From Acidimicrobiia bacterium (GTDB lineage Bacteria > Actinomycetota > Acidimicrobiia > Acidimicrobiales > Poriferisodalaceae), in assembly GCA_022820925.1 (NCBI GenBank), contig JAJEEO010000006.1, forward strand, positions 62,001 through 126,000: 64,000 bases of DNA. The letters are read 5' to 3'. The notes beneath the pieces are model-generated. The model was not told the origin of the DNA. It was given only the letters and a program-made list of their open reading frames with translations, and ran no database searches. The position numbers were made by a program, and so were the translations under genes. Below, piece after piece: positions 7,535-21,628 of the stretch. The stretch's first letter is position 1; each line of letters begins with the position of its first letter.

Positions 7535-9712
7535 TCAGTTCTCGGCGGCTTCGAGAGCGTCGATGAGGTGAATCGAGATGTCGGCGACCTTGACCTCGTC
7601 GTCCTCGACGCCGTGACCCTTCACGCCGTCGTCGATCATGATGAAACAGAACGGGCACGCCGTGGCGATGCGGTCGGCGCCGGTGTCGAGGAGTTCACGC
7701 GAGCGCTCGTCGTTCACCTTGGTGCCGACGGTCTCCTCCATCCACATGCGTGCGCCGCCCGCCCCGCAGCACATGCCCTTGGTGCCGTTGCGCGGCGCCT
7801 CCACGATCTCCACGCCGCCGAGACTGCCGATCACGTTGCGGGGCGCGAGATACACGTCGTTGTGGCGTCCCAGGTAGCACGAGTCGTGGTAGACGACCCG
7901 CTCGTCGAGGCGGGCATCGCTCAAGTCCAGCCGCCCGTCGGCCACGAGCTGCTCGAGGAACTGGGCGTGATGGATGACCTCCCAGTCGCCGCCGTATTGC
8001 GGGTACTCATTGCGCAGCGTGTTGAAGCAGTGAGGGCATTGGGTGATGATCTTGCGCACGCCCATGCCGTTGAGCGCCGCGATGTTCTCCGCAGCGAGCA
8101 TCTGGAACAGGTACTCGTTGCCCGAACGGCGCGCGCTGTCACCAGTGCAGTTCTCACCCGGGCCGAGAATGGCGAAGTCGACCCCGGCGCGCTGCAGCAG
8201 CTTCGACGTGGCCACCGAGACCCGGCGGTTCTTGTCGTCGAACGACCCGGCGCAGCCCACCCAGTACAGATACTCGTGATCGAACGGGTCATCGGCGTCG
8301 ACCACCTCGACGTCGAGACCGTCGGCCCAATCAGCCCGCTCGCCGTTGTTCAGGTTCCATGGGTTGGCGTTGTTCTCCATGCCCCGGAACGCGCCTCCCA
8401 GCTCGGCGGGAAACTCGCTCTCCATCAGCGTCAGGTAGCGCCGCATGTCGAGGATCTTGTCGAGGATCTCGATGTTGACCGGGCAGTTCTCGTCGCATGC
8501 CTTGCACGTCGTGCACGCCCAGAGTTCATCGTGGGTGATGCGCTCGAACATCGAGTCGGCCGACACGGTGATCTCGGCATCAGTTCCGATCGGCGGTGTC
8601 ACCGTTCCGTGCTCGCCGGTCGCCGCCATGATCTCGCCGGTCTTCAGCACGATCTCGCGGGGATCGAGCGGCTTGCCCGTGGCGTGAGCCGGGCATACCG
8701 CAGTGCATCGGCCGCACATGGTGCAGGCGTCGGTGTCGAGCAGCTGCTTCCAGGTGAACTCATTCACCATCGACACGCCGATGGTTTCGATGTCCTCGGC
8801 CTCCATCAGGTCGGGCACCATCCGCATTGCGCCCTTGGGCCGTTCGCGGTCGCGCAGGTACATGTTGAGCGGCGACGTGAACATGTGCCGCAGCATGGTG
8901 ATGGGCAGCATCACCAGGAAGGCCATGAAGCAGCCCACGTGGGCGATCCACCACACCTGGTGCCAGCCGCGGATGTTGACGAGACCGTCGAACGCCGCCG
9001 ACAGCGGGTAGCCGACGAACGACCACTGCTCGTAAGCCGGTCGACCGTCGATCACGATGCGCATGGCCTCGGCCACGAAGCCCGTGGCGCCCAGTGCCGC
9101 CAGCACCACCAGGATCATCATGTGCTCGGGTCGCGACTTGATCCTGATGCGATACGGGCGGGCCACGTAACGCCGCACGATGGCCCACACTGCGCCGGCG
9201 AGGAAGATCACACCGGCGAGATCGCCGACGAAGCTGAAACCCTGGTAGGTGGGTCCGACGAGGAACTTCGCAGCCGTCGGCAGCTGGTGGTTGATCTCCA
9301 GCGTCGTGGTGACGGCCAGCAGCACCAGGAACCCGTAGTAGAGCAGCGCGTGCATGACGCCGGCAGCGGGATCGCGCAGCAGCGTCTGCATGAGCACACC
9401 GCCGCGGTAGTCGGCCAACCGGCGATGCGCGTTGCGTGTCGTCGTTGAGCGCCGATCCGGCGCGCCGCGCTGCCAATTGAGCGTGCGCTGGGCGAAGTTC
9501 CACGCCCCGTAGAGAATCAGTGCACACGTCAGCGCATAGAACGCGAACTTGACCCCGCCCGGAATGTTGCCGAACACCTCGCGATGGGCCGCGTCGGTGT
9601 CGTCTCCGAACTGCAGTACGGCTGCCGCAATGCCGGAGGCAGCAGTGACCGCTGCGAAGGCAATGCCGATGCCCAGCACCAGCTGGTGCGGACGCAGGGG
9701 TGGCTTGTTCAC
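7535..9712 (-). CDS. Heterodisulfide-reductase-related Fe-S oxidoreductase with N-terminal membrane (nitrate reductase gamma-like) domain
   Basis: 725 aa; N-terminal TM segments, CTMCGRCTAVCPAHATGKPLDP and CTTCKACDENCPVNI 4Fe-4S motifs, two CCG-type domains (GPGENCTGDSARRSG; CCGAGGARMW). Confidence 0.9.
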   Translation of the reverse strand: MNKPPLRPHQLVLGIGIAFAAVTAASGIAAAVLQFGDDTDAAHREVFGNIPGGVKFAFYALTCALILYGAWNFAQRTLNWQRGAPDRRSTTTRNAHRRLADYRGGVLMQTLLRDPAAGVMHALLYYGFLVLLAVTTTLEINHQLPTAAKFLVGPTYQGFSFVGDLAGVIFLAGAVWAIVRRYVARPYRIRIKSRPEHMMILVVLAALGATGFVAEAMRIVIDGRPAYEQWSFVGYPLSAAFDGLVNIRGWHQVWWIAHVGCFMAFLVMLPITMLRHMFTSPLNMYLRDRERPKGAMRMVPDLMEAEDIETIGVSMVNEFTWKQLLDTDACTMCGRCTAVCPAHATGKPLDPREIVLKTGEIMAATGEHGTVTPPIGTDAEITVSADSMFERITHDELWACTTCKACDENCPVNIEILDKILDMRRYLTLMESEFPAELGGAFRGMENNANPWNLNNGERADWADGLDVEVVDADDPFDHEYLYWVGCAGSFDDKNRRVSVATSKLLQRAGVDFAILGPGENCTGDSARRSGNEYLFQMLAAENIAALNGMGVRKIITQCPHCFNTLRNEYPQYGGDWEVIHHAQFLEQLVADGRLDLSDARLDERVVYHDSCYLGRHNDVYLAPRNVIGSLGGVEIVEAPRNGTKGMCCGAGGARMWMEETVGTKVNDERSRELLDTGADRIATACPFCFIMIDDGVKGHGVEDDEVKVADISIHLIDALEAAEN

Positions 9713-9822
9713 GCTGGTGAAGTTACTTGACGTCCCCGCGGCGACCCGGAGTCCCGATGCGCCCGCGGTCGGTCGCCGTGCAGCGGACGGCGCTGCAACG
9801 AGGTCTCAAACGTTGTGGCGAG

Positions 9823-10254
9823 TCAGCCGTAGAGCTTGCGGTTCGCCTTGCGGAGGCGGCCGGCCAGCTCTGACAGCAGCTTGTGCGCCACTGACGGCGT
9901 GCTGTCGATGATGCCCTTCAACGCGCGGCGAGACAGCATGATCGTCTCCATGTCGGTGGCAGCCACCACCGACGCCGTACGCGGACCGTCATCGAACAGC
10001 GCCATTTCGCCGACGGTGTCGCTCGGACGCAGTTCGGCGACCTTGCGGCCGTTGCGCCGCACCACAGCAGTGCCGCTGACGATCACGTAGGCATAGCTGG
10101 CGCCCGCGCCGCCGCTGCCCTCCTCGACGATGTTGTCGCCGGCAGTGAAGTCGACCTGCTCAGCGGCACGTGCGATGTGCTGGAGTTCCTTCCTGCTGCA
10201 GTCTGAGAACAGATCGATCTCACGCAGACTCTCCACACGATTCGCCACAGACAT
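9823..10254 (-). CDS. Cyclic nucleotide-binding domain protein
   Basis: 143 aa; LFSDCSRKELQHIARAAEQVDFTAGDNIVEEG...GEMALFDDGPRTASVVAATD cNMP-binding fold. Confidence 0.88.
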   Translation of the reverse strand: MSVANRVESLREIDLFSDCSRKELQHIARAAEQVDFTAGDNIVEEGSGGAGASYAYVIVSGTAVVRRNGRKVAELRPSDTVGEMALFDDGPRTASVVAATDMETIMLSRRALKGIIDSTPSVAHKLLSELAGRLRKANRKLYG

Positions 10255-10558
10255 ATCCCGCTCCTTGGGTGAGTGGCCGTTTGCGCTGGGACTGCCAAGG
10301 CCCCACGAGCGCCGGACCGTAGCACGCGCCCGGCCCCAAAGACGCGCCAGAGGCTACCGCCCCCGCTGCGGCGATTGCCATCGCAGGCATCGGAACGGAC
10401 GGTCGAGGTGCAACTCTGATGCCCCGAGGGCGCTGAGAGAAGGCTGCACATGCGCGCTGTCATCGAGGTTGCGTGCAATCCAGCGCGGCGCGTGCGACGC
10501 TTGGGGTTGCCAAACGGTTCGAGAATTGCGATCAGTTCGGCGGAGTCGGGAGGACGCA

Positions 10559-10912
10559 ATGGTTGAGGAGTCTGTGGCGATGGTGACCGCGGTCATCAAG
10601 CCACACCGTCTGGAGATGGTCCTCGAAGCGCTCCGTGATCTCGACATCACCGGGCTCACGGCGTCAGAGGTTCGGGGATTCGGCCGCCAGGGCGGCCACA
10701 CGGAGACCTACCGGGGCACCGAATACCACGTCGACTTCATCCCGAAAGTCCGCATCGAAGTGCTCGTCGCCACCGAACTGGCGGAGCGGGTCACCGATGC
10801 GATCGTGGAATCCACCCGCACTGAGCGCATCGGTGACGGCAAGGTATGGGTCACCTCCGTCAACAGCGTGGTGCGAATCCGAACCGGCGAACGCGGCATC
10901 GACGCCCTGTAG
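10559..10912 (+). CDS. glnB: Nitrogen regulatory protein P-II
   Basis: MVTAVIKPHRLEMVLEALRDLDITGLTASEVRGFGRQGGHTETYRGTEYHVDFIPKVRIEV...IGDGKVWV...RIRTGERG. The ORF track start at 10130 is too long. Confidence 0.93.
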   Translation: MVEESVAMVTAVIKPHRLEMVLEALRDLDITGLTASEVRGFGRQGGHTETYRGTEYHVDFIPKVRIEVLVATELAERVTDAIVESTRTERIGDGKVWVTSVNSVVRIRTGERGIDAL

Positions 10913-10944
10913 CCAGGTGCGCCCGCGGTGGAGGCGGCTGCGCC

Positions 10945-10985
10945 CTCTGCTCCTGCGATCCAGCAGGTCGCAACGTCGCAGAGTC
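10945..10985. repeat. 41-nt structured repeat, copy 1 (flanks gpmA)
   Basis: CTCTGCTCCTGCGATCCAGCAGGTCGCAACGTCGCAGAGTC; 3 mismatches to the copy at 11820-11860. Confidence 0.8.
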
Positions 10986-11031
10986 CACAGCCGCCGTCAC
11001 CGCTCGTCGGCTGGTGTCTTCTCGGCGGCGC

Positions 11032-11754
11032 TCAGCGGAGGTAGCGGTCCTCCACGGCGCAGTGCGTGGCGACAGACAGGTCATCGCCGAGCTCGTACAC
11101 CAGCGGCACGCCGGTCGGGATGTTGAGCTCGGCGATCTGGGCGTCGCCGATCCCGTCAAGGTGCTTCACCAAGGCCCTCAGGCTGTTGCCGTGGGCGGCG
11201 ACCAGCACAGTCGAGCCGGCTCGCAGATCTCCGACGATGACCTCATGCCAGTAGGGCAGCATGCGCCGCACGACGTCGGCCAGGCACTCGCCGCGCGGCA
11301 CCTCGCTGGGCCCCAAGCCTGCATAGCGAGGATCGCTTGCGACGTCGAAGGCGTGCCCGGCGGGCATCGGCGGGGGAGGCACGTCGTAGCTGCGACGCCA
11401 CAGATGGACCTGCTCGGCACCGTGCAGTTCGGCCATCTCGGCCTTGTTCAGACCCGTGAGCGCTCCGTAGTGCCGCTCGTTCAGGCGCCAGTGACGTCTC
11501 ACTGGCAGCCAGCTCAGCCCCATCTGGTCGAGCGTCGTGTTGGCCGTCTGGACGGCACGCCGCAACATCGACGTGTGCACGATGTCGGGTGTGATGCCCG
11601 CGTCCGCCAGCGCAGCCGCTGCAGCTCGTGCTTCTGCTTGGCCTTCGTCGGTCAGGCCGACGTCCCACCAGCCGGTGAAGCGGTTCTCGAGGTTCCACTC
11701 GCTCTGGCCGTGGCGCAGCAGCACGAGCGTGTGAGTGTCGCCCGGCGATGACAT
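11032..11754 (-). CDS. gpmA: 2,3-bisphosphoglycerate-dependent phosphoglycerate mutase
   Basis: [33 protein letters not shown]...[13 protein letters not shown]...[18 protein letters not shown]. Confidence 0.95.
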   Translation of the reverse strand: MSSPGDTHTLVLLRHGQSEWNLENRFTGWWDVGLTDEGQAEARAAAAALADAGITPDIVHTSMLRRAVQTANTTLDQMGLSWLPVRRHWRLNERHYGALTGLNKAEMAELHGAEQVHLWRRSYDVPPPPMPAGHAFDVASDPRYAGLGPSEVPRGECLADVVRRMLPYWHEVIVGDLRAGSTVLVAAHGNSLRALVKHLDGIGDAQIAELNIPTGVPLVYELGDDLSVATHCAVEDRYLR

Positions 11755-11819
11755 GGGCGTGCACGGTAGCCCGCGGATTCCGCGCTCATATGCGGGACTG
11801 CAGCGGAGGCGTCAGGACA

Positions 11820-11860
11820 CTCTGCTCCCGCGATCCAGCGGGTCGCCACGTCGCAGAGTC
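11820..11860. repeat. 41-nt structured repeat, copy 2 (flanks gpmA)
   Basis: CTCTGCTCCCGCGATCCAGCGGGTCGCCACGTCGCAGAGTC; nested inverted arms with compensatory difference from copy 1. Confidence 0.8.
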
Positions 11861-11924
11861 TCCCGCCATCTCCGCTGCCGCGGCGCTCGTTTGGCGCCGC
11901 GGTCGGTAGCATCACTGAGAGAAG

Positions 11925-11953
11925 TTGCTAATGACACACTCAATTTATATGCT
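11925..11953 (+). promoter_or_regulatory. Candidate dnaK promoter (TTGCTA-N17-TATGCT) overlapping a HAIR-like half site (ACTCAAT)
   Basis: -35-like at 11925-11930 and -10-like at 11948-11953, in a locally AT-rich patch 70-100 nt upstream of dnaK. Confidence 0.4.
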
Positions 11954-12021
11954 TGTCTGCAACACCAATCCACGTGCCGGACCGATCTGGACCGGGACGC
12001 CTCATGATGAAAGGCACAGCG

Positions 12022-13839
12022 ATGCCCAAGGCTGTCGGAATTGACCTCGGAACCACGAACTCGGTGGTGGCTGCGATGGAGGGCGGCGAGCCCGCCGTCA
12101 TTGCCAACGCCGAAGGCGACCGAACGACCCCGTCGGTGGTTGCCTTCGCCCGCAACGGCGAGGTGTTGACCGGCGAGGTCGCAAAGCGGCAGGCGGTCAC
12201 GAATCCCGACCGCACCATTGCCTCGGTCAAGCGACACATGGGCACCACCTGGGGCAAGTCCATCGACGACAAGAACTACACGCCGCAGGAGATCTCGGCC
12301 CGGGTGCTGCAGAAGCTGAAGCTCGACGCCGAGCAGTACCTCGGCGACACGGTGACCGAGGCGGTCATCACTGTGCCGGCGTACTTCGACGACGCACAGC
12401 GCACCGCCACGACCGAGGCAGGCAAGATCGCCGGCCTCGACGTGCTGCGCATCATCAATGAGCCCACGGCCGCTGCGCTGGCGTACGGCCTCGACAAGGA
12501 AACCGAGGACCAGACGATCCTGGTGTTCGACCTCGGCGGCGGCACGTTCGACGTGTCGGTGCTCGAGATCGGCGACGGCGTCTTCGAGGTGAAGTCCACC
12601 GCCGGCGACACCCACCTCGGCGGCGACGACTGGGACGCCGCCGTGGTCGCGTGGCTGGTGGCGTCGTTCAAGGGCGACCATGGGGTCGACCTGAGCACCG
12701 ATGCAATGGCCTGCCAGCGTCTGCGGGAGGCGGCCGAGCAGGCCAAGAAGGATCTCTCGTCCAAGCAGAACACCCAGATCAACCTGCCGTTCATCACCGC
12801 GACCGACAGCGGCCCCCTCCACCTCGACTACGAGCTGAGCCGGTCCAAGTTCGAGGAGCTGACGTTCGACCTGCTGAAGCGCTGCCGGTCTCCCTTCGAA
12901 CAGGCCATCAACGACGCGGGCCTGGCGAAATCCGACATCGATCACGTGATCCTGGTGGGCGGCTCCACCCGCATGCCCGCCGTGCAGAAGCTGGTGACCG
13001 AGCTCACCGGCCGGGAGCCCCACAAGGGAGTGAATCCCGACGAGGTGGTCTCGGTGGGTGCCGCCATCCAGGCCGGCGTGCTCAAGGGCGACGTCACCGA
13101 TGTGCTGCTGCTCGACGTCACACCGCTCAGCTTGGGCATCGAGACCAAGGGCGGCGTGATGACGCGCCTCATCGACCGCAACACCACGATCCCGACGCGC
13201 CGGTCGGAGATGTTCACCACCGCTGAAGACGGTCAGCCGTCCGTGGAGATCCACGTGCTGCAGGGAGAGCGGGAAATGGCAGCCGGCAACAAGACGCTGG
13301 GCAAGTTCCAGCTGGTCGGACTGCCGCCGGCGCCGCGGGGTGTCCCGCAGATCGAGGTGGCGTTCGACATCGATGCCAACGGCATCGTGCACGTGTCCGC
13401 AAAGGACAGCGCGACCGGCAAGGAGCAGTCGATCACCATCACCGGCCAGTCGGCCATGTCGCCCGACGAGATCGAGCGGATGGTCTCCGATGCCGAGGCG
13501 CATGCCGCGGAAGACGCCCGCCGGCGGGAAGAGGCCGAGATCCGCAACAACGCGGACACGCTCGTGTACCAGACCCGCAAGCTGCTCGACGAGCAAGGCG
13601 ACAGCGTCTCCGCCGACGACAAGGAGCCCGTGGAAGCGGCCTTGGCGGCTGCCAGCGAGGCAATCGAGAGCGATGACCTCGATGCGATCCGGTCGGCCAC
13701 CGAGACGCTCGCTGCCGCCAGCAGCGCGTTCAGCCAGAAGCTGTACGAGTCGGCGGCCGCGGACACTGCGGCTGGTGCCGACGGCGCCGGTTCTGACGAT
13801 GATGTCGTCGACGCGGAGATCGTGGACGAGGAGAAGTGA
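12022..13839 (+). CDS. dnaK: Chaperone protein DnaK (Hsp70)
   Basis: [22 protein letters not shown]...[15 protein letters not shown]...[16 protein letters not shown]...[11 protein letters not shown]. Start moved from 11953 to 12022. Confidence 0.98.
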   Translation: MPKAVGIDLGTTNSVVAAMEGGEPAVIANAEGDRTTPSVVAFARNGEVLTGEVAKRQAVTNPDRTIASVKRHMGTTWGKSIDDKNYTPQEISARVLQKLKLDAEQYLGDTVTEAVITVPAYFDDAQRTATTEAGKIAGLDVLRIINEPTAAALAYGLDKETEDQTILVFDLGGGTFDVSVLEIGDGVFEVKSTAGDTHLGGDDWDAAVVAWLVASFKGDHGVDLSTDAMACQRLREAAEQAKKDLSSKQNTQINLPFITATDSGPLHLDYELSRSKFEELTFDLLKRCRSPFEQAINDAGLAKSDIDHVILVGGSTRMPAVQKLVTELTGREPHKGVNPDEVVSVGAAIQAGVLKGDVTDVLLLDVTPLSLGIETKGGVMTRLIDRNTTIPTRRSEMFTTAEDGQPSVEIHVLQGEREMAAGNKTLGKFQLVGLPPAPRGVPQIEVAFDIDANGIVHVSAKDSATGKEQSITITGQSAMSPDEIERMVSDAEAHAAEDARRREEAEIRNNADTLVYQTRKLLDEQGDSVSADDKEPVEAALAAASEAIESDDLDAIRSATETLAAASSAFSQKLYESAAADTAAGADGAGSDDDVVDAEIVDEEK

Positions 13840-14522
13840 GCCCCTCAGCTTCCGAGCCATCTGCAGCAGCCGCCGAGACTGCCGTCAGCGAACTTGACGA
13901 ATCGGCCGAATCCGGTTCAGCGCCGGATGGAGCTGAGCCCGATCTCGATGCAGCGGCTGCGGAGGAGGTCGGCGAGAGTCGGGCTGAGCTGCTGGCTCAA
14001 CTCGATGCCGTGACCGCCGAGCGGGACGACTATCTGAACCAGCTGCAGCGCCAACGGGCGGAGTTCCAGAACTACCGGAAGCGAGTCGAAGCGGAGCGGC
14101 GCCAGCAGGTGTCTGCCGGCGTCAGCCGCTTGGTCGAGTCGCTGCTGCCGGTACTCGACGGATGCGACGCTGCTACTGCCCAGGGACACAGCGAAGTGGC
14201 CGCGGTCGGCCAGTCGCTCATGGTGGCCTTGGGCAAGGCAGGGCTCGAACGAATCGACGCCGTCGGTGAACCGTTCGACCCCACCCAGCACGAGGCGGTG
14301 ACGATCGAGCAGGCGCCCGACCCCACCGATCCGGTGCTGGACGAAGACGCCGACTCCCCCGATATTGAAGAAGCAGCTACCGAGGCCGCGGCGCCAACCG
14401 ACGCCGGCGCGCCGGATCATGCCGACGAGGCCCGCCAGGTCGTGACAGCGGAGCTGCGCAGCGGCTTTCGCTTCGACGGCCGGGTGCTGCGCGCTGCCAT
14501 GGTCAAGGTGCGCACGGGGTAG
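13836..14522 (+). CDS. grpE: Nucleotide exchange factor GrpE
   Basis: GTG start overlaps the dnaK stop; [19 protein letters not shown]...[11 protein letters not shown]...FDPTQHEAV...[14 protein letters not shown]. Confidence 0.93.
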   Translation: MSPSASEPSAAAAETAVSELDESAESGSAPDGAEPDLDAAAAEEVGESRAELLAQLDAVTAERDDYLNQLQRQRAEFQNYRKRVEAERRQQVSAGVSRLVESLLPVLDGCDAATAQGHSEVAAVGQSLMVALGKAGLERIDAVGEPFDPTQHEAVTIEQAPDPTDPVLDEDADSPDIEEAATEAAAPTDAGAPDHADEARQVVTAELRSGFRFDGRVLRAAMVKVRTG

Positions 14523-14531
14523 GGGGCCACG

Positions 14532-15515
14532 ATGGACCCACGACGCGAGTGGTTCGAGACCGACTACTACGCAGCCTTGGGTGTCTCACCCGACGCGTCG
14601 GGCAAGGACATCACCAAGGCGTACCGGAAGCTCGCGCGCAAGCACCATCCGGATTCGAGCGCCGGCGACGAGGAACGCTTCAAGCAGATCTCGGCGGCGT
14701 ACGACGTCATCGGCGACTCCGAAAAGCGCGCGGCGTATGACGAGGCGCGCCGCTTGGGGCCCGCTGGTTTCGGCCCGCAGATGGGCGGGTTTGCATCGGG
14801 GCCAGGCGGCTTCAGCATCCGCATCGAGGATCTCGGCGACCTGGGCGGCATCTTCGGCAACCTCTTCGGCGACGGCCGCGGGCGGGCCGGCCGCGGCGGG
14901 CCCATGCCGATGCGCGGTCATGATCTCGAGACGCGGCTCGGCATCTCGTTCCGCGATGCCGTGTCGGGAACAGTCACGGAGGTTGCCGTGCCCGACGCAT
15001 CGACGAACGGGATGCGGAAGGTCAAGGTGCGCGTTCCCGCCGGGGTTGACGACGGCGGGCGGATCAGGCTTGCGGGCAAGGGTTCGCCGGGTTCGGGCGG
15101 CGGCCCGAGCGGCGATCTGTTCGTGCGCGTGGATGTGACACCCGATGCCGACTTCGGCCGTGACGGTCGCAACCTCACCGTCAGCGTGCCGATCACCTTT
15201 CCCGAGGCCGTCTTCGGGGCCGATGTCAGGGTGCTGGACTTCGACGGGAACTCGGTGACGCTGCGTATCCCGCCAGGCACCCCGTCGGGCAAGACCTTTC
15301 GCGTGCGCGGACGCGGCGTCAACACCCGACGCGGCACCGGCGATCTGCTGGTGAGCGTCGACATAGTGGTGCCGACGCAGCTGTCGTCTGCGGAGCAGGC
15401 GGCGATCGAGGCACTGCGCGACGTCACCGACTTCGAGGCAGGGGCAGGCCGGCGGCAGCGCGAGGCCGAGCCGGAACCGGCGACGCTCGCCGACACCGCA
15501 GGAGCGAAGCAGTAG
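14532..15515 (+). CDS. dnaJ: DnaJ-family co-chaperone without the zinc-finger domain
   Basis: J-domain with HPD (RKHHPDSSAGD), G/F-rich linker, DnaJ C-terminal domain; no CxxCxGxG repeats. Confidence 0.92.
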   Translation: MDPRREWFETDYYAALGVSPDASGKDITKAYRKLARKHHPDSSAGDEERFKQISAAYDVIGDSEKRAAYDEARRLGPAGFGPQMGGFASGPGGFSIRIEDLGDLGGIFGNLFGDGRGRAGRGGPMPMRGHDLETRLGISFRDAVSGTVTEVAVPDASTNGMRKVKVRVPAGVDDGGRIRLAGKGSPGSGGGPSGDLFVRVDVTPDADFGRDGRNLTVSVPITFPEAVFGADVRVLDFDGNSVTLRIPPGTPSGKTFRVRGRGVNTRRGTGDLLVSVDIVVPTQLSSAEQAAIEALRDVTDFEAGAGRRQREAEPEPATLADTAGAKQ

Positions 15516-15545
15516 CGACGAGGGGACGAACCGAGGAACACCGTC

Positions 15546-15965
15546 ATGAGCGAACAACCCAGGCGAACGCCGTCGGCGTCCGAGCGCAACCGGGCGCTGT
15601 ATGTCATCTCGGTGGCGGCCGAGCTCGCTGGCGTGCATGCCCAAACGCTGCGGATCTACGAGCGCAAGGGACTGCTGGCCCCTGCGCGCACCTCCGGCGG
15701 AAGCCGCCGCTACAGCGACCGCGACATCGCCATGCTCAACCGCATCAGCCAGCTCACCAGCGAGGGCCTCAACCTGGCGGGCGTCAAGCGTGTGATGGAG
15801 CTCGAGGAGCGCGTGGCGGCGCTGGAGCGCAAGCTGGCCGACGTGCAAGCCGAGGCAGCCACGCTGGTGGCAGAGACGCACCGGCAGTACCGGCGTGACC
15901 TGGTGCCGCTGCCGCAGACCGATCTCATCAGGCGTCCGGGATCGGGGCCGAATCCGCAAGGTTGA
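15546..15965 (+). CDS. hspR: MerR-family heat-shock repressor HspR
   Basis: 139 aa; [43 protein letters not shown]; position after dnaK-grpE-dnaJ. Confidence 0.93.
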   Translation: MSEQPRRTPSASERNRALYVISVAAELAGVHAQTLRIYERKGLLAPARTSGGSRRYSDRDIAMLNRISQLTSEGLNLAGVKRVMELEERVAALERKLADVQAEAATLVAETHRQYRRDLVPLPQTDLIRRPGSGPNPQG

Positions 15966-15997
15966 CTTGGCTGGCCATCAGCCATCGAGTCAATAAA

Positions 15998-16018
15998 ACT
16001 GAGTCAATTATTGTCAAG
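15998..16018. promoter_or_regulatory. HAIR-like HspR operator upstream of clpB (ACTGAGT-N7-TGTCAAG)
   Basis: 5/7 match per half to CTTGAGT-N7-ACTCAAG with exact 7-nt spacing; AT-rich spacer; just upstream of clpB start at 16040. Confidence 0.6.
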
Positions 16019-16039
16019 TTTTCTGCTAGACTTGACATC

Positions 16040-18664
<2,625 letters not shown>

Positions 18665-18821
18665 GCGGCGGGTGCCGACGAGCCGCGCAGGGCCGGTCAG
18701 CAGCCTCCTGAACGCCCTGCCGGACGGCCGGATGCACCGGAAATCCAGCGGTCCCGGAGGGGTCGCTCCCTAGACTGATTTGGTGACGACGACAGCGGCC
18801 TGCCGGCTGGCGATGGGCTGA

Positions 18822-20105
<1,284 letters not shown>

Positions 20106-20178
20106 GCTGCGAAGCTTGGACCCAGCGCAGCGTGACACACCTTCGCTTCGCCCCGCCTGCGTGTGAGACTGCCCGCCG

Positions 20179-21450
20179 ATGAAGGTCTGTGTGGTCGGTC
20201 AGGGCGGTCGCGAGCATGCGTTCGCGTCGGTACTGCGACGGACCGCTGAGGTAGTGGTGACGCCGGGCAACGCCGGCATCGAGGGCAGCATCGCGACCCC
20301 GCCCGAAGAGACAGACGCTGATCTGTATGTCATTGGACCGGAAGGGCCGCTTGCAGACGGCCTTGCTGATCGCCTGCGGGCAGACGGCCGCCTCGTATTC
20401 GGACCGGGTGCCGACGGCGCCGCGCTGGAGAGCTCGAAGGCGTGGATGAAAGAAGTGGTCAGCGCCGCCGGCGTGCCAACCGCCGCCTACGCCGCGTTCG
20501 ACAGCGACTCAGCAGGGCGCCGTGCAGCACACGCGTACCTCGAGACGCTGCCACCGCCGTATGTCATCAAGACCAGCGGCCTTGCTGCCGGCAAGGGAGT
20601 GCTGGTCACCGAGGAGCTGGCGGAGGCCCACGCCGACATCGACGCCAAGCTGGACGGCACTGCGTTCGGGGATGCCGGCCGCCGCATCGTCATCGAAGAA
20701 GGGATGCGGGGCCCCGAGGTGTCGCTGTTCGCGCTCTGCGACGGCCGCAGCGCCGTGCTGCTGCCCACGGCCGTGCGCGATCACAAGCGCATCGGAGACG
20801 GCGACACTGGGCCGAACACCGGCGGCATGGGCTGCGTGTCGCCGCTGGCCGACGTCGACCGGGCTGCCTGCGCCGAACTGGCCGCAATGGCGTTCGAGCC
20901 GACGCTGGCCGAATTGACCCGGCGAGGCGTCGATTACCGCGGCGTGCTCTACGCCGGCTTCATGCTGACCCCAGGCGGGCCTCGATTGCTGGAGTTCAAC
21001 GTCCGCTTCGGAGATCCTGAGGCCCAGGTCACGCTGCCGCGTATCGAGAACGATCTCGCGCTGCTGCTGGCGGGTGCCGCGGCAGGCGAGCTGACCGACG
21101 AGATCCGAGTCTCCGGCGATGCCATGGTGTGCGTCGTATGCGCTGCCGAGGGATACCCAGCGGCGCCGCGCACCGGCGATGTCATCGACGGTCTCGAACG
21201 CGCGCGCGAAGTTCCAGGCGTCACCGTGTTCTGCGCGGGCGTCGGGGCTGGCGACGGGCGGACGGCTCCCTCCGAGTCGCTGGTGACCGGGGGCGGCCGG
21301 GTGCTCAATGTGTGCGGTCGCGGGCCCGATGTTGCGGCGGCACGCGACCGCGCCTACGAAGCCGTGCGGCAGCTCAGCTGGCCGGGCATGATCTACCGCA
21401 CCGACATCGCTGCGGCCGAAGCCGCGGTCGCCGCCGACATCAGCCGATGA
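20179..21450 (+). CDS. purD: Phosphoribosylamine-glycine ligase
   Basis: MKVCVVGQGGREHAF...VIKTSGLAAGKGV...NVRFGDPEAQVTLPRI. Confidence 0.96.
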   Translation: MKVCVVGQGGREHAFASVLRRTAEVVVTPGNAGIEGSIATPPEETDADLYVIGPEGPLADGLADRLRADGRLVFGPGADGAALESSKAWMKEVVSAAGVPTAAYAAFDSDSAGRRAAHAYLETLPPPYVIKTSGLAAGKGVLVTEELAEAHADIDAKLDGTAFGDAGRRIVIEEGMRGPEVSLFALCDGRSAVLLPTAVRDHKRIGDGDTGPNTGGMGCVSPLADVDRAACAELAAMAFEPTLAELTRRGVDYRGVLYAGFMLTPGGPRLLEFNVRFGDPEAQVTLPRIENDLALLLAGAAAGELTDEIRVSGDAMVCVVCAAEGYPAAPRTGDVIDGLERAREVPGVTVFCAGVGAGDGRTAPSESLVTGGGRVLNVCGRGPDVAAARDRAYEAVRQLSWPGMIYRTDIAAAEAAVAADISR

Positions 21451-21518
21451 GCGCGTCGCTGGGCACCCGCGGCCGCTTCGGACATCGCCCCGTCGCCGAC
21501 TCCGGGCGGCGAGACTCG

Positions 21519-21567
21519 GAGGCTGAGCCCGCACAGGGCGAAGCCGCGGCCCGAGCGGCCCGTGAGC
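21519..21567. repeat. Dispersed intergenic structured repeat, copy A (purD-purE gap)
   Basis: GAGGCTGAGCCCGCACAGGGCGAAGCCGCGGCCCGAGCGGCCCGTGAGC, closely matching 48634-48679. Confidence 0.65.
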
Positions 21568-21628
21568 GAAGCGAACAGGAGCGGGCCAATATGGCCCGCA
21601 AGCTGACGTGTGACAGGGGAATACATCT

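Noticed and set aside
7568-9448. 626-aa plus-strand ORF opposite the Fe-S oxidoreductase
   Set aside because: His/Val/Arg-rich composition typical of antisense GC-rich frames; the minus-strand product has clear Fe-S motifs.
11812-13860. 682-aa ORF antisense to dnaK
   Set aside because: Mirror-frame ORF caused by high GC3 in dnaK; no recognisable domain; dnaK itself is unambiguous.
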